The notes under the pieces were generated by a model. The model did not search any database and had not been told where the DNA came from. It worked only from the letters and a program-made list of their open reading frames with translations. Position numbers and translations under genes: made by a program. Positions 44,548 through 55,619 of a DNA stretch of 64,000 nucleotides are shown here, one piece after another. The DNA is from Ischnura elegans (taxonomy: Eukaryota > Arthropoda > Insecta > Odonata > Coenagrionidae). Where the stretch lies: contig NC_060252.1 in NCBI RefSeq assembly GCF_921293095.1, positions 3,720,001-3,784,000 of the forward strand, read 5' to 3'. The first letter of the stretch is position 1. Each line of letters begins with the position of its first letter.

Positions 44548-45186
44548 GAACAGGGGTGGAGCTACAGGTCTGTAGCTGGTCTGGAACTGGGAAGAAATTG
44601 AAACATTGCTCCAGACCAGTTTGGTCTGCAACTGGTCTGGACAATGGGTGGGTAAACTGGTCTGGTTTGGGCATAACAACATATGTTGGGCATAATTGGA
44701 TACCATGCTGAGCATATGTTAAAAACATATGTTGAGCATATTAAGTGGGTAGTTAAGCAGGTTAAGTACCTAGTATAAACCAACTAGTCACTAGAACAGA
44801 TTAGTTCCAGACCACAGTCCCCCTGAGAACAGACCAGTTCCAGAGCAGTACAGACCTGGGTCCAGACCAGTTTACCCACCCGTTGTCCAGACCAGTTGCA
44901 GACCAAACTGGTCTGGAGCAATGTTTCAATTTCTTCCCAGTTCCAGACCAGCTACAGACCTTTAGCTCCACCCCTGTTCCAGCTCAGTTACAGACCAAAT
45001 ATTTTTACCTGGGTAACATGCTGAGCATATGTTAAAAACATATGTTGAACATATGTTGAGCATATGCCTTGCCGGACATTTACATATGCGATCAGCATGT
45101 GCTCAAATTATGTTGAACACATCTTACATATGTGTTGAAAATGCCTTGAGCATACTCTGAACACAAATTGTGCTACTATAGGGTAG
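44548..45186. repeat. Compound foldback: CCAGACCAG-word element in a CATATG-word element
   Basis: Arms 44548-44665 and 44870-44985 are near-perfect inverted repeats, crowded with CCAGACCAG/CTGGTCTGG and including GGAACAGGGGTGGAGCTA. The unit ends CCTGGG|TA at 45013. On both sides lie copies of a 40-bp CATATG-rich piece (44705-44742 and 45017-45055), containing GCTGAGCATATGTT. The CATATG element ends TTGTGCTACTATAGGG|TA at 45184. One palindromic-word element therefore appears inserted in another. The outer left limit is uncertain. Confidence 0.6.
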
Positions 45187-45764
45187 GATATGTATTTCTG
45201 TGAGTCTTGGTACTAAATTGTGTAGTAGAGAATGACGGCCATGTCCAAACAGTCCGTATGAGTTGGATATTTCAAAAATACTACCTCGACCAATGGCACA
45301 TGAAATTATAAGTCAATTTTTTATACGTGTTTTTCCTGTGAACAGCATATGAATTCAGTACTGTGGCATATGCCACATATTCAATAGTCTCCTAAATAAC
45401 TTCATACACCACTTGTTATGGTGTTTTCTTTACATTAGGTATGAATGCAATCACAGGTCCTTGAAATTCACCCCACCCATGAGTGGCGCATTTCAAAACA
45501 TAATTGGTAAGTTTGGGTTCCCATAGTAGCATGAGCTTTCTAGGTTTTAAATAAGGATGAAACGGTTCATCAATTTTTTCATTCTTTCAGTAAAGATGTA
45601 AATTAGGTGGAAAGCTCTGTAAAAAAAAACTTACCCATAACAAAAAAAAATCATCTCCATAATTTTACTTTCCAAGTAATAAATTTAAAAAAACTCATTG
45701 TTAAAGAATGCATGATCGACCAATGTGTCACATTACATCAGACAGCCACTGGTCCTTTCTCCAG

Positions 45765-45900
45765 GTTTTGATTTAAAAAATTCAACATTATTATCCAATT
45801 TGGATCTAATCTATTCTTTTTTGGCAGAAATAATGCCTGCAGTACTAAACAGGCATTCACTGAAAACAGTAGTGGCCAGTGTTGATTTTGAAGGGCCACC
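45765..45900 (-). pseudogene. hAT (ZBED/Tip100-like) transposase C-terminal relic
   Basis: The minus-strand frame reads FSECLFSTAGIISAKKE, a stop, then IRSKLDNNVEFFKSK. This matches the hAT dimerisation motif S..SERLFS.AG.I...R..L....V....FLK. It differs from the transposase at 15.2-18.1 kb. No ends were identified. Confidence 0.6.
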
Positions 45901-47628
45901 TGAAATATGCTTGGATCACATTTTACCTACTGCATAGACGGTTAGCATAGCATCAGAATCAATAGTGAAACTCCTCCAACTTTTGACGACATCATCCGTT
46001 AATATGTGGTAACTTGTGAGTCAGTTCAAAATATATTGAAAGACATAAATGCTTCTACTACCGTAGAGCAAGTACATACACTTAATCTATGATTCTACTT
46101 ACACGCTTGAAGCTGAAAGTCAACAATGACCTGTTAATTGAAGATTATGAACCAAAAATCAAAATTGCAGCCACTAACAATGACTTGATGATTCTCTGTT
46201 CAACTTTGAATACCAGATTATTGGTTTTGACCTGAAGAAATTATTTTTTCAATCCTCCTTTGCACATATATTATTGTCTGAGTAGAATTATTTTTATTTT
46301 GAGAATATGGAACAAAAAAATGAATTCTATTACTTATGGACATAGATACTATCATTATATTTGATAAATGATAACATTGAAATATATTCTAGGATTTCAC
46401 TTCCTCATTGGAGAGATTGGAGTTGAGACAGTGTGCCTAAGTGCTTCCGATTCATTCCATGTCTATCGATGTGTTCAACTCAAGGCAGTGAGCGTGCAAT
46501 GTGGATGAGGAAGCAGGTACATATGTACATACTTCATCCAAAGAGACCAACGTGGGTGCATCTATTTTGGGTGAAAAGAGGAAAGCTCTGGTATTTCACA
46601 GAATGAGAAAAGCATGTCCACGTTGACGCATATGGCGTGGTCTTTTTCTTTATTATCATTTCACCCCAGATTACAAAGGAAATACTTCTCGGAGATCAGA
46701 CCACAGGGTCTGCTGCACTGTAATAATAGATCGCTTGCAAGAACAGTCTGTCTGAGAGATTTGTCCTTTGATCCACCAGACTCAATGTGCCCCTCATCTT
46801 CAAATGAACTCACCCACTGGCTTCACGGTGACCTCATGGATCTGAGGAAAGAAGATTCCATTAATACCATTTTGACAAAGCATATGTTAAGTGGATATTA
46901 TTGTCAAAAGGTAAGACTGAACTAGGGCATTTATTTAAAAAGTAATCACACTCTTGACATATAAGGCATGGTTTATTGTAAGATTCTATCCATAAGCTCT
47001 ATGATAAGCTAAGATTTATTGCTCTGATAAAATGCTGGAAGACGGACGACAGTCTTCTTGAGTATAATGTCGATAAACTAATAGCAGCAAGTAAAAGAAT
47101 TGCTTAGGAATGGGACTGCTGATGAACTTGTTCCTCATTTTATAATTTCATTTCCTTCTCTTTGGGGACCCTTACATATGAGATATGAGGGCAAGGATGA
47201 CTGCTGGCTTCAACAACGCCTAGATCATTATGCATCATTATCATGACAGCTCTTGATAATGTTGCATAACTATTGAAACCAGTCGAGGAAGAATAAAAAA
47301 GTGTGGAAAAATATGTACTGCTGCTGTTTTAATTACCACTAGCCTCTGAAGAATTTTTGGAAACCTGGGATGGAAGATTTTTCAAACTCTAAAGCAGAAA
47401 ATATGACAAAGGGATGTGGCATGAGGATTGTGTGAAGACAGCTCCATTGAAAAAGAAAAGAGAAGGCCATAGAATGAGGAGAATATAGTCCCCATTAGCC
47501 CTGCAGTGTCGTACGTAGAACATGGGGTACTTAGGTTTGTCAATTGGTGGATGCAGAAGAAAACGTGGGCAGTTGTTTCTGCCCCATTGTTAAAGCCAAT
47601 GGCACTGGTTGCCTAGCTGTCACCATAC
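45901..47628. other. Unrecognised sequence
   Basis: Frames up to 103 codons (46614-46925, plus) show no domain. It may hold more of the decayed hAT element and, on the minus strand, the unseen last exon of the dehydrogenase gene. Confidence 0.35.
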
Positions 47629-47772
47629 CTGCACGTGTGATGGCATTCCCAGCGCAAACACAACGCAGTCGGCCACATCTTGTGGATTGAGGTATGGGTT
47701 TTCCTTGTACAGGTCCTCCTGACTGCCAGCCGCTTCAAAAATCTCTGTCTTGACTAAACCAGGGCTCACGCT
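47629..47772 (-). CDS. SDR dehydrogenase (DHRS11-like), exon with SPGLV motif
   Basis: 144 bp, phase 0 at both ends. Acceptor TTTTCCAACAG, donor GTATGG. Encodes SVSPGLVKTEIFEAAG, then NPYLNPQDVADCVVFALG and PSHVQ. SPGLVKTE is the conserved P-G...T segment that contacts the nicotinamide end of the cofactor in classical SDRs. L.P.DVAD.V...L..P.HVQ is characteristic of the DHRS11 group. The exon joins 49469 in frame (RVT|SVSPG). A final short exon (family ending V.DI...P) should lie further left and was not found. Confidence 0.9.
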
Positions 47773-48150
47773 CTGTTGGAAAACACAAAAGAGAAGAATG
47801 ATTAACATTGAAGAACATTTCATCTTGGCTTAAATCCTGAACCAACCCCTTGCAACCAAGTAGGCAACCTTGGAGAGTATTAAAGGGACATAAGCCATCA
47901 CTGATATAAAAATTTCCAGAAAACTTCGTAGCAGCTACCTGTCAGTTATTGGAGTCAAATTCAAGAAGGAAAAGATAAACAATTCACAGGTGATACAGTT
48001 GGAATGATTTTAATTTAATGCAAAATGTCTCGAGTGTTCAGAACAGAAAGAGGAGAGTAGAGCATTACTTGTAGGCGAATCACACAAAGGCTTGCTAGCC
48101 AAAGGTCCCCGTGCTGCATTCGTGGAAGGATGCCTATTAAGAAGCTCAGC

Positions 48151-48358
48151 CATAGGTGGATCTGGGAGAGGGGGCACATCCCTCCCCCCCCCCCCCCCCA
48201 GACCCGTAAAAAATATGCAAGATTTTCAATACGGTCCCATTATCATTGTGTTTGTTTTGCATTATGGCATATTCTTGTACTCCCCAAAACAAAATCCTGG
48301 ATATGGCCTTGCTTGTGCCCCCCCACCCCCAGAGAAAGAAATCCTGGATCCACCCCTG
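48151..48358. mobile_element. hAT-type MITE, family D copy 3
   Basis: Ends CATAGGTGGATCTGGG and CTGGATCCACCCCTG. Flanks AGCTCAGC and AGCTGAAC (6 of 8). Long C run at 48181-48199. Lies in an intron of the dehydrogenase gene. Confidence 0.88.
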
Positions 48359-48897
48359 AGCTGAACCCCATGAAGTATAACAAAACGTTCACCTGTACTG
48401 CAGGTCTCTTCTGTGCATATGAAAATATTTCAATAAATAAGTGAATAAAGGCAAAACACAAGGACTGTAGCTTTATTTTGATAGGTTTAATGACAGGTTT
48501 CACAATTTTAACCTCATGATTTTAAGGCTAAGTATGTTAAGCCCTAGAGTAATGAGGCTGTATGCTTCCTTGTTTTATGTTATGAGCCCTTTATATTCAA
48601 GAGACGATGCTCTGCTGCAATGCAATCATTATATAATTCATCATTACAGGAGCAGTGCAGGAGAGCATACCTGACCCCGGGAAAAGATGTAGAGTTGGCT
48701 GTGAGGAATTGGACACGCGAAAGAGCACTTGCAGGGGAAAAAGGAAAATAAGAAATTGTAATTTCTTGTGTTACCTTCATCTGCTAAAGAAGTCTTATAA
48801 ATATTGTACGTGTATGAAATTGATGCCTTATTTATTTAAATTCTTGTCCGGACCTAGAATTTATTGGTTATGAACAAAACTCAGTACTAACCTAATT

Positions 48898-49086
48898 GTG
48901 TCCTTTGAGTTTCCTGAAGGCATCCAGAGTGGACACCTTCAGGACCTCCGTAGGCAGTCTTTTTTTACTGACGTGCGGATGTGCAGTGGACATCCTTAGG
49001 CATAAATGTGGACAGCCTATGGACGTCCATTGGCCACTTAGAGGACAATCACCAAACATCCTAAAGATGCCCATGTGCTGTATGAG
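48898..49086. repeat. Palindromic-word repeat (GGACGTCC/GGACATCC), copy 2
   Basis: GTGGACATCC, GGACGTCC, GTGGACACC and AGGACAATC recur. The right end CCATGTGCTGTATGAG|TA resembles that of the 642-808 copy. The left limit is uncertain. Lies in a dehydrogenase intron. Confidence 0.45.
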
Positions 49087-49468
49087 TATTTGCACCTCAT
49101 GGCGATAGATTGTCTAGCACTAGGCACTCTCAGGGATCGCAGATACAATTAGAATGAACTTCAGTTGGTTTTATTATATAATTTTTGGCAAATGTCAGCT
49201 TTGCCCTACATCAATGGATCGATTATCCTTTGAGGTATAGGAGCAGTGATATTAATGATCCCATTTCATTGGATCAACATTGCAGGTGGGAGAATTATTG
49301 ACCCATTCCTACGAAATGGGTATTTATAGAAAATTCTAATGCATAGAGGTTGAGAAAAATTAACTAGTGATTAAACTCTCCAGTGCAGCTGTGGACAAGC
49401 CAGAGTTCAGTTATTTTTGAGGAGATGATGCCAGTTGGTACTGATGGATCTTTCCATTGTAATCTCAC

Positions 49469-49598
49469 CGTGACCCTGATTTTGGACTTGGCTTCCATGA
49501 GCTCCTTGCGTAGACCCTCTGTGAGGACGGTGACAGCGTGCTTGGTGGAGCCGTATGAGTGGTGCCCCGTGAATGGCAGGATGCTGTGCCCTGCCACA
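49469..49598 (-). CDS. SDR dehydrogenase, catalytic exon (YxxxK)
   Basis: 130 bp. Acceptor GTTTCCTTTAG, donor GTGAGA. Encodes VAGHSILPFTGHHSYGSTKH, then AVTVLTEGLRKELMEAKSKI and RVT. Tyr and Lys of YGSTK are the catalytic pair of classical SDRs. The catalytic Ser codon is split over the preceding intron (AG|T), giving INS-VAGH. Phase 2 in, phase 0 out, matching both neighbours. Confidence 0.93.
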
Positions 49599-49602
49599 CT
49601 AA

Positions 49603-51898
49603 AGGAAACAACACACAATTAGCATCGTCATCTCAATGTAAATCACTCTCTACAAACCCTTACTGGGTGCACACAGGATTCAATGAAATTTTGTACATGA
49701 ATATGTCGTCATCTGCACGACAGTTACCTCTAAAATACCTAATTACCTCTTGTGCATTTTGGAGTTACATATCAATCCATGTGTAAAATGTTAAACATAT
49801 TTCCCAAGGAATATGCATCAATTAGTGTTCGTGTATTGTTTATACACTCCTGATTGACGAACATCAGTGACTCAGAGGCCATTTTTAAAGCTTAGAGTTC
49901 ACTTAAAACATATAAATTAAATTCAATCAATGGCATTTAATAGTTCAAAGATAAATTTGGCCTCGCCTCATGATACATTGATCCAAATGAAAAAATAAAA
50001 ATTTTCTCCGGGAACTATCTTCAAATAATGCCACTGCAGCACACAGTAAGTCCTCACTTAACAACGACCCATTTATAGACAGTTTTGAAGTTACGACACA
50101 CTTTCATAATTAACCATGAATTTTGATGGACGACCAAATTTCAAAGATATGACAGGTATTTCTTGATTGAAGCTTTTGCGGCTCATGGTGATTAAAAAAG
50201 AGTGACATACTGCCGTGTGATGCAGCCCAATGAGGGGCAATTGGGACAATCCCCACTACAACACGTGGCACACACCCATATGTCACTCTTTCTTTTTAAT
50301 ATGACGGATGGCCAAACGATGTACTTGAATGTGGCACCAGAGCATTGGCAGCACAGCGTGCACGATAGGTAAGCTGGGCAGAGGCAGCTTGCGGTGCGAC
50401 CTGCACCTCAGTTCATCTCGGCAGATAATAGATTAATCATTAAAAAATATAAGTTGTGTATAGCCGCCACGAATGAAGCGTTTAGGAATGCAATCATGAT
50501 TTTTAAAGAAATACACTTGTGGAGCAGTTAGGCTGGGGTGATTGGGGGGCCCTCGGCTGGAGCTCATTATGGGGCCCCCCCTATGCGAGCATCCACCCCT
50601 CAGAAACTTTTAGGAATTTGTATACCACCCAGCCAGCATATTATTAGTCATTGCGATAAGGTGAAAGGAATAAATAAGGAAGGCGCTTATCGAGTAAGCT
50701 TGTTATGGGTTTCTTATGGCCAGGCCGAAAAACATCCAGAGTAATGACAAAATGGATGCCAAACTTTCAGCACTTTCGTAGATGTTGCTTTTATTCTCTC
50801 GTTTTAGAGTATTCATTAAGGGATTTAATTATAAGAATAATTTTTCCATTCTTGGCACTTCTATAATATGAGTAGAAATAACATCACATGGCCATAATCT
50901 GAAAATCACATTTATGAATTGATGACGAAACGACCATTGTAGGAAAACAAGTAATTTCACGAGGATATGCGACATAGAATAATATAAAAATGCCGGAAGG
51001 AATCTCTAATATACATACCATATTCATCGTGTAATCAGGCCATAAATTAAAATTCATAAATGTTATATTGTGTGGACCTTGAATAATTTCCATTTTTCAT
51101 ATACCTACCAGCCAAGTTTATATCTACATAATTGGATTTTAAATCGGTAACTACGTGCCTCTCATTCCTCAGTTGCCGTGGTGTAGTAGTTTGCGTGTAG
51201 AGCTACAAATGCGTAGGTCATACCTTTGGCTTTCCCTGGAGTTAATTTTTTTCTTTCCGCCACAAAGGAAAAAGTATTTGTATTATGCTTTGTATCTTCA
51301 CCAGCCAGTCTCTTGCAGTTGTTAATTTTTTTCTATTTACGGGAAAATCTGTTATTGATTGTTAAGCTCTTAAAAAGACTCACCAAATTTCACTGGTTGG
51401 CTTTAAATTCATGTCGGGATGAGCAGCGTAGCATGTGTAGTACGCTGTTCAGCCGCCTTTGGTGCTCCAACAGAAGCGACTTACGTTGTCTGAGGATATT
51501 TGACAGCATTCCTTACCTATTCTTCTCCAAATCTGACCCTTGCCTTATATAAGCCCCATACCTTACAATAAGCTGTACATACATTCTTCTTTAAAATTCC
51601 GTATGAAAAGTCAAAAAGGTATCAATTCTTATTTCTGATTTCCTGCTCAAAATTTGATCTGAATTTAGTGAATAATTACAAGAGTATCTTGCACTAGTTT
51701 CAAGACTTTTTTTCAGAATGTATTTGACTTTTCTGTTGGTACCCTTTTCCCCTAAATTTAGGGCTTCTTTCCCACGCTCAAGAAATAACTCGCGTTGATA
51801 CTACTCGAAGCCACATGAGTGCTCTTTGGTGACGAGTGAGCATAGATTGGGGTCCAGTGAGAATTAAGTGCACGCTGGGCAGGGCGCAGATGACTCAC
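49603..51898. other. Intron of the dehydrogenase gene
   Basis: Long intron without recognisable elements. A stretch near 51172-51215 (GCCGTGGTGTAGTAGTTTGC) faintly recalls a tRNA A-box but has no B-box. An old G/C-rich MITE scar may lie near 50535-50600. Confidence 0.45.
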
Positions 51899-52031
51899 CT
51901 GTTGATGTGTATGATGTGACCGTCTTCCACCCCACTTTCCCTCATCATTCGCACTGCCAGGCCCGTGCACAGGCTCAGTGCTATCACATTCGTCTCCACC
52001 AGTGCTCGCATCACATCTGTCCTCTCCATCT
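51899..52031 (-). CDS. SDR dehydrogenase, exon with N-V-L and INS motifs
   Basis: 133 bp. Acceptor TTAATTCTGCAG, donor GTGAGT. Encodes MERTDVMRALVETNVIALSL, then CTGLAVRMMRESG and DGHIIHIN plus two bases of the catalytic Ser. The Asn of ETNVIAL corresponds to the fourth catalytic residue of SDRs. It joins the upstream exon as G|AG (Glu), so the protein runs KLSE-MERTD without loss. Confidence 0.93.
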
Positions 52032-52148
52032 CTGCAGAATTAAATAAATTAATTAAGTCTCACGGCTAAGCATAAAGGCACCGTGTGTGTGAGCCCACTG
52101 GATTATTGTGGATGGTGGGAGGACCTCCAAGGTATATGGAGGTAACGA

Positions 52149-52236
52149 CCCACATAGCACAAAGTGAATAATATGCACATAATATTCAAATATTATGCCA
52201 CCAAAATGGTATTAAAAAGTGCATAATACGTACGGT
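52149..52236. repeat. Palindromic-word repeat (ATAATATTAT words), one end only
   Basis: Starts CCCACATAGCACAAAG, matching the shared outer end, and continues with AATATGCACATAATATT, CAAATATTATG and GTGCATAATACG. A clear right end was not found. Confidence 0.4.
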
Positions 52237-53150
52237 CACTTTCAAAAGTTTTAGGACAAAGTTTGTGGCGTCACTTCTGCTTCTTGAGGAATTCTAGCTT
52301 CTCTCACTATTTTTGTTTTCCTTGGTTACTCACCGGAAATAATCCATTGGCAGGTGAAGATTAATGCACTCAGAGGGAGATGTCACTTGTATATTGATCA
52401 TTCTGTTTCGCTTTATGCCGATGATCATTTCGTGTGCATTTACTGTGTGCTTGCCCCAGTTTTCACTGTTGGTTTGCATATTGCATATTATAAGGCCTCC
52501 TATCTCATGAAGTTACCGTGGCCTAGAGGAGTAGATGCCCTGTTATGATGGTAATGAATGTAAGATTGATTTCTCGTCATGGAATAATTATAATTTAATT
52601 TTTTTTCAGCTCGTTCACTCGTTTTGTGTTTATGTAAGGTTTCAAGTCATTTTAAATCCACTTCAACAGCTTTAGTTTTACTTATAGTTATACTTTTTTT
52701 TAACGGTAATGAGTCATATAACAATTAGGAGTAGTGCAGGGGTTGCCTCATCCTTTTTTAAAATGGCTACATTTCAAGGGCTAGCGATTCGAAAAAGAGG
52801 GTTAGCTACAGGTGGTTCAGAGCAGATAAAAACATGGCGTTGGCATAAACGAACAGTTCAAAAAATGGTGCAAGGAATCACACATTTCATTTCATTACAA
52901 GAAGCTTATTATTCTGTTGTGATCAATGTTGTACTAAATTATTAGCCAGAATTCATTTACCCTAAACTCTCTTAATTTTTCCCACTTGTCAGCACAATGA
53001 ACCAAAGAGATTATTCTATAACAAAATTCACCAACTCTTGCTTTACTTAGTGGTATTCCATTATAAGTTTCCTGGATATCAGACAATTACTGTAATACAG
53101 TTTTTTTTATGGGCTCATTAAAATTCACAAACCGGACGCACCAATCAGAC
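52237..53150. other. Intron sequence, nothing recognised
   Basis: Part of the large intron between the 51899 and 60204 exons. Short frames only. Confidence 0.4.
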
Positions 53151-53154
53151 CAGT

Positions 53155-54086
53155 GGTAATAATAATACATAATAATAATAATATTTTATTGGTCACACAA
53201 AAGATATGAATATACATATATAGGACCCGTCAGGAAAACATAAAAAGCAAATCAAAAATACAAAGAAACTCACAATACCTCCACTGAAGAGAGAAAGATT
53301 TTGTTGCCTCACTGCGAGCTCATCTCTACTTCTTGTATGATAATCATGAATATCGTTATTCAAGGTAAGGCACAACTTTTGTTTAAATTCTCTAATTAAC
53401 ATCACAGCATAATAAATATATATACAAGGAAGGGGAAGGATCTGTAACCTTTTGAAAAGATTACGGCAGCTAGCTTGTTTTTTAGCTTTGCATAATATTC
53501 TTACCGACCATTTTTGTAGTTTAAAAAGACGGACTGACTTAGGGGAATGACCCCAGGCTAAAATACCATATTTTAATCTACTATAAATATGTGCATAGTA
53601 AACTGATTTAGCTGTTTCTATATTTGTGAGCTGAATCACCCGTCTAATTAAGTAGCAGCCTGAAGCCACCGAGGATGAAATACAATTAATATGGGTATCC
53701 CAGTTTAGATTTTCATTTATGGAGATGCCTAGAAATTTGGTATCAGTAACCCGCTTAACAGTACAATCCGAAAATTTAATATAAGGGCTGTAATCAATTT
53801 TTTTTTGAGTAGGATGGAAAAATATAAAGGAAGACTTGGATTTATTTATAGCCACTTTGTTAGTTGAACACCATGTTTCCATTTTGATGACAGCATTTTG
53901 AGTGGGAACAACAATATTGCCATCATGTTTCAGTAGATGATTTGTATCATCAGCATACATAAAAATATTTCCTTTTAATTGTGAGGGTAGATCATTGATG
54001 TATAACAAAAAAAGCAGGGGCCCAAGAATGGAGCCTTGAGGAACACCCCTCAATATCTCCTGGTGAGGTGAGGTATGTTTAACCAT
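53155..54086 (-). mobile_element. LINE fragment 3 with reverse transcriptase and 3' tail
   Basis: A 5'-truncated non-LTR element on the minus strand, ending in CAATAAAATATTATTATTAT and more TTA repeats at 53155-53190. The frame 53193-54086 (297 codons) reads GVPQGSILGPLLFLLYINDL, IFMYADDTNHLL (intact YADD), TDTKFLGISINENLNW, HIYSRLKYGILAWGHS and LFKLQKWSVRIL, ending near HDYHTRSRDELAV. It is uninterrupted from just before GVPQGS to the stop. The upstream half is missing: a plus-strand Penelope-like element begins at about 54110. Clade jockey/CR1-like. It lies in the dehydrogenase intron on the gene's own strand, so it would be transcribed with the intron. Confidence 0.9.
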
Positions 54087-54294
54087 GTTATCGGTTATAA
54101 TGGTTACTGGTGTCGAGTATAAGCGCTCCAGTGCACAAACTAGCCGCTATCTTGACTCAACTGATCTAGCAGCACTTTGCATTCAAGTCTAAGCGTGGTA
54201 TCAAAAATTCGCTTGATCTTGTGAACAAAATTAAAGACATCATACCTCCGAAGAACTAAAGACTAGTATCTTTTGATATCGTCAACCTCTTCAC

Positions 54295-54858
54295 TTGTGT
54301 GCCACCAGAGGAAGCAACCGGCCAGGCAATAGATCTCCTGGGGGCAGCCAAGATTGCAGAAAAAATGAAGGACGAACTATATCCACCCTTCTCAAAATGT
54401 GTGTGGCACAAAATTATTTCAAGTTCAATGGTAAATTTTACAAACAAAGAAGTGGCCTCATTATGGGCTCACCACTTTTTCCATTGTTGGCAGATGTTTT
54501 TGTTGATTATTTGGAAGGAAATATTTTTAGCTCAGGACATAGCCTACTAAATTCTGTGGTATACTGGTACCAGTACATTGACAATATCATTGGGCTTTGG
54601 AATGGAACTGATCGGCAACTGGATATGTTCTTGAGTTTTTCGAATGATATCCGTCCCACAATTTCATTTACCTGTGAAAGAGACTCCAACCGTTGCTTAA
54701 ATGATCTGGATATTACAATCAAACTCGATGAATGCCGGCATTCCTTCTCCATTTTTCAGAAACCCTGTTATACTGATCATGTCATCCCAGCAAGTTCAAG
54801 ACACCATTACTCACACAAACTTATGGCTTTTCTGTTGAAATTATTGACGTCTAGATAG
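54295..54858 (+). pseudogene. Penelope-like reverse transcriptase core
   Basis: From residue ~40: FYKQRSGLIMGSPLFPLLAD (motif with the PLE MGSPLSP signature), then VYWYQYIDNIIGLWNG, where the catalytic YVDD is YIDN, so one Asp is lost. FSNDIRPTISFTCERDSN, CLNDLDITI and IFQKPCYTDHVIPASSRHHY follow, typical of PLEs. The first ~40 residues are out of frame with the true sequence, which reads VPPEEATGQAIDLLGAAKIA in another phase. The shift near 54395 and the changed catalytic site make it inactive. Confidence 0.9.
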
Positions 54859-55043
54859 TGGTAACGTTATTTTAATATCAAACACAAATACAATGAGAAC
54901 TTCTTCTTCACACGAAACAGAATTGACTTCAACTGAGCACATGGTGTGAATCGCACAGCATGCTACAACCAACCATCGATATATCGATAGTGTCTAAGCA
55001 GACTATCGAATGTAGTTAATTTGCTTTTCAATATTTTCATTCC

Positions 55044-55619
55044 ATGATTCATCGCCTGTTAAGCATACCACTGTCAAAAGAAGAGTTTAAGAAACAAATC
55101 GTCATCATTAAACAAATTGCTTCAGCCGATGGCTATTCTCAAAATTTAATAGACAAACTGATTTTTAAAAAACAGAGAAGATTGTCTATTGACCAAATGT
55201 TTTCGGCGGACGAGGATAAAAAGAAGCAGTGGTGTACAGTGACGTACATCGATGCACTTTCTCTGAAAATGGCTCATCATTTACCCACGGACAAATTCTG
55301 GTGTGGAGTATATTCATTGAAATGCCATGATTGCAATGGTGTATGCATGAGACAGACAGGAAGAAGTTTTGAAATCAGGAAGAAAGAACATTTAAGTGCT
55401 TACAAACATAACAAAAATGAAAAAAGTAATTTTGCTAAACACTTAATATGCAACTGCCATAGGAGAGACTTTAAAATTAATATTTTAAAATTTTGCAATG
55501 ACCGCCGTGAACTGGACTCTAGGGAACAGTTAGAAATTTTAAAAATTATTGAAAGTCAAGACAAGAAGATGATGATAATTAATTCATTGAAACCCGGGTC
55601 GCGCTCTGATAAAAAATAA
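55044..55619 (+). CDS. Penelope-like C-terminal linker and GIY-YIG endonuclease
   Basis: 191 open codons. Residues 1-60 are the linker (IPLSKEEFKKQIVIIKQIAS, DGYSQNLIDKL). The nuclease begins FWCGVYSLKCHDCNGVCM, then RQTGRSFEIRKKEHLSAY, NEKSNFAKHL and LEILKIIESQDK. GVY stands for GIY, while the YIG part appears as CMR, so it is altered. Arg (TGRSFEIR) and the EH pair remain. The start Met is only the first ATG after the last stop. Confidence 0.85.
   Translation: MIHRLLSIPLSKEEFKKQIVIIKQIASADGYSQNLIDKLIFKKQRRLSIDQMFSADEDKKKQWCTVTYIDALSLKMAHHLPTDKFWCGVYSLKCHDCNGVCMRQTGRSFEIRKKEHLSAYKHNKNEKSNFAKHLICNCHRRDFKINILKFCNDRRELDSREQLEILKIIESQDKKMMIINSLKPGSRSDKK

Larger units (their letters stand above)
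54110..55619 (+). mobile_element. Penelope-like retroelement, 5'-truncated
   Basis: Starts within the RT upstream region (SAPVHKLAAILTQL, then FDIVNLFTCVPPEEATG), passes the RT core and ends with a GIY-YIG-type endonuclease. Stops lie at about 54170 and 54258, with a frameshift near 54395. RT and endonuclease are separated by a degraded linker at 54859-55043. No terminal repeats were found. It lies in the dehydrogenase intron, antisense to the gene. Confidence 0.88.

Noticed and set aside
46614-46925. 103-codon plus-strand gene
   Set aside because: No domain, no conserved motif, and surrounded by decayed transposon sequence.
51172-51215. tRNA or SINE head
   Set aside because: A-box-like phrase only; no B box at the expected distance and no acceptor stem.
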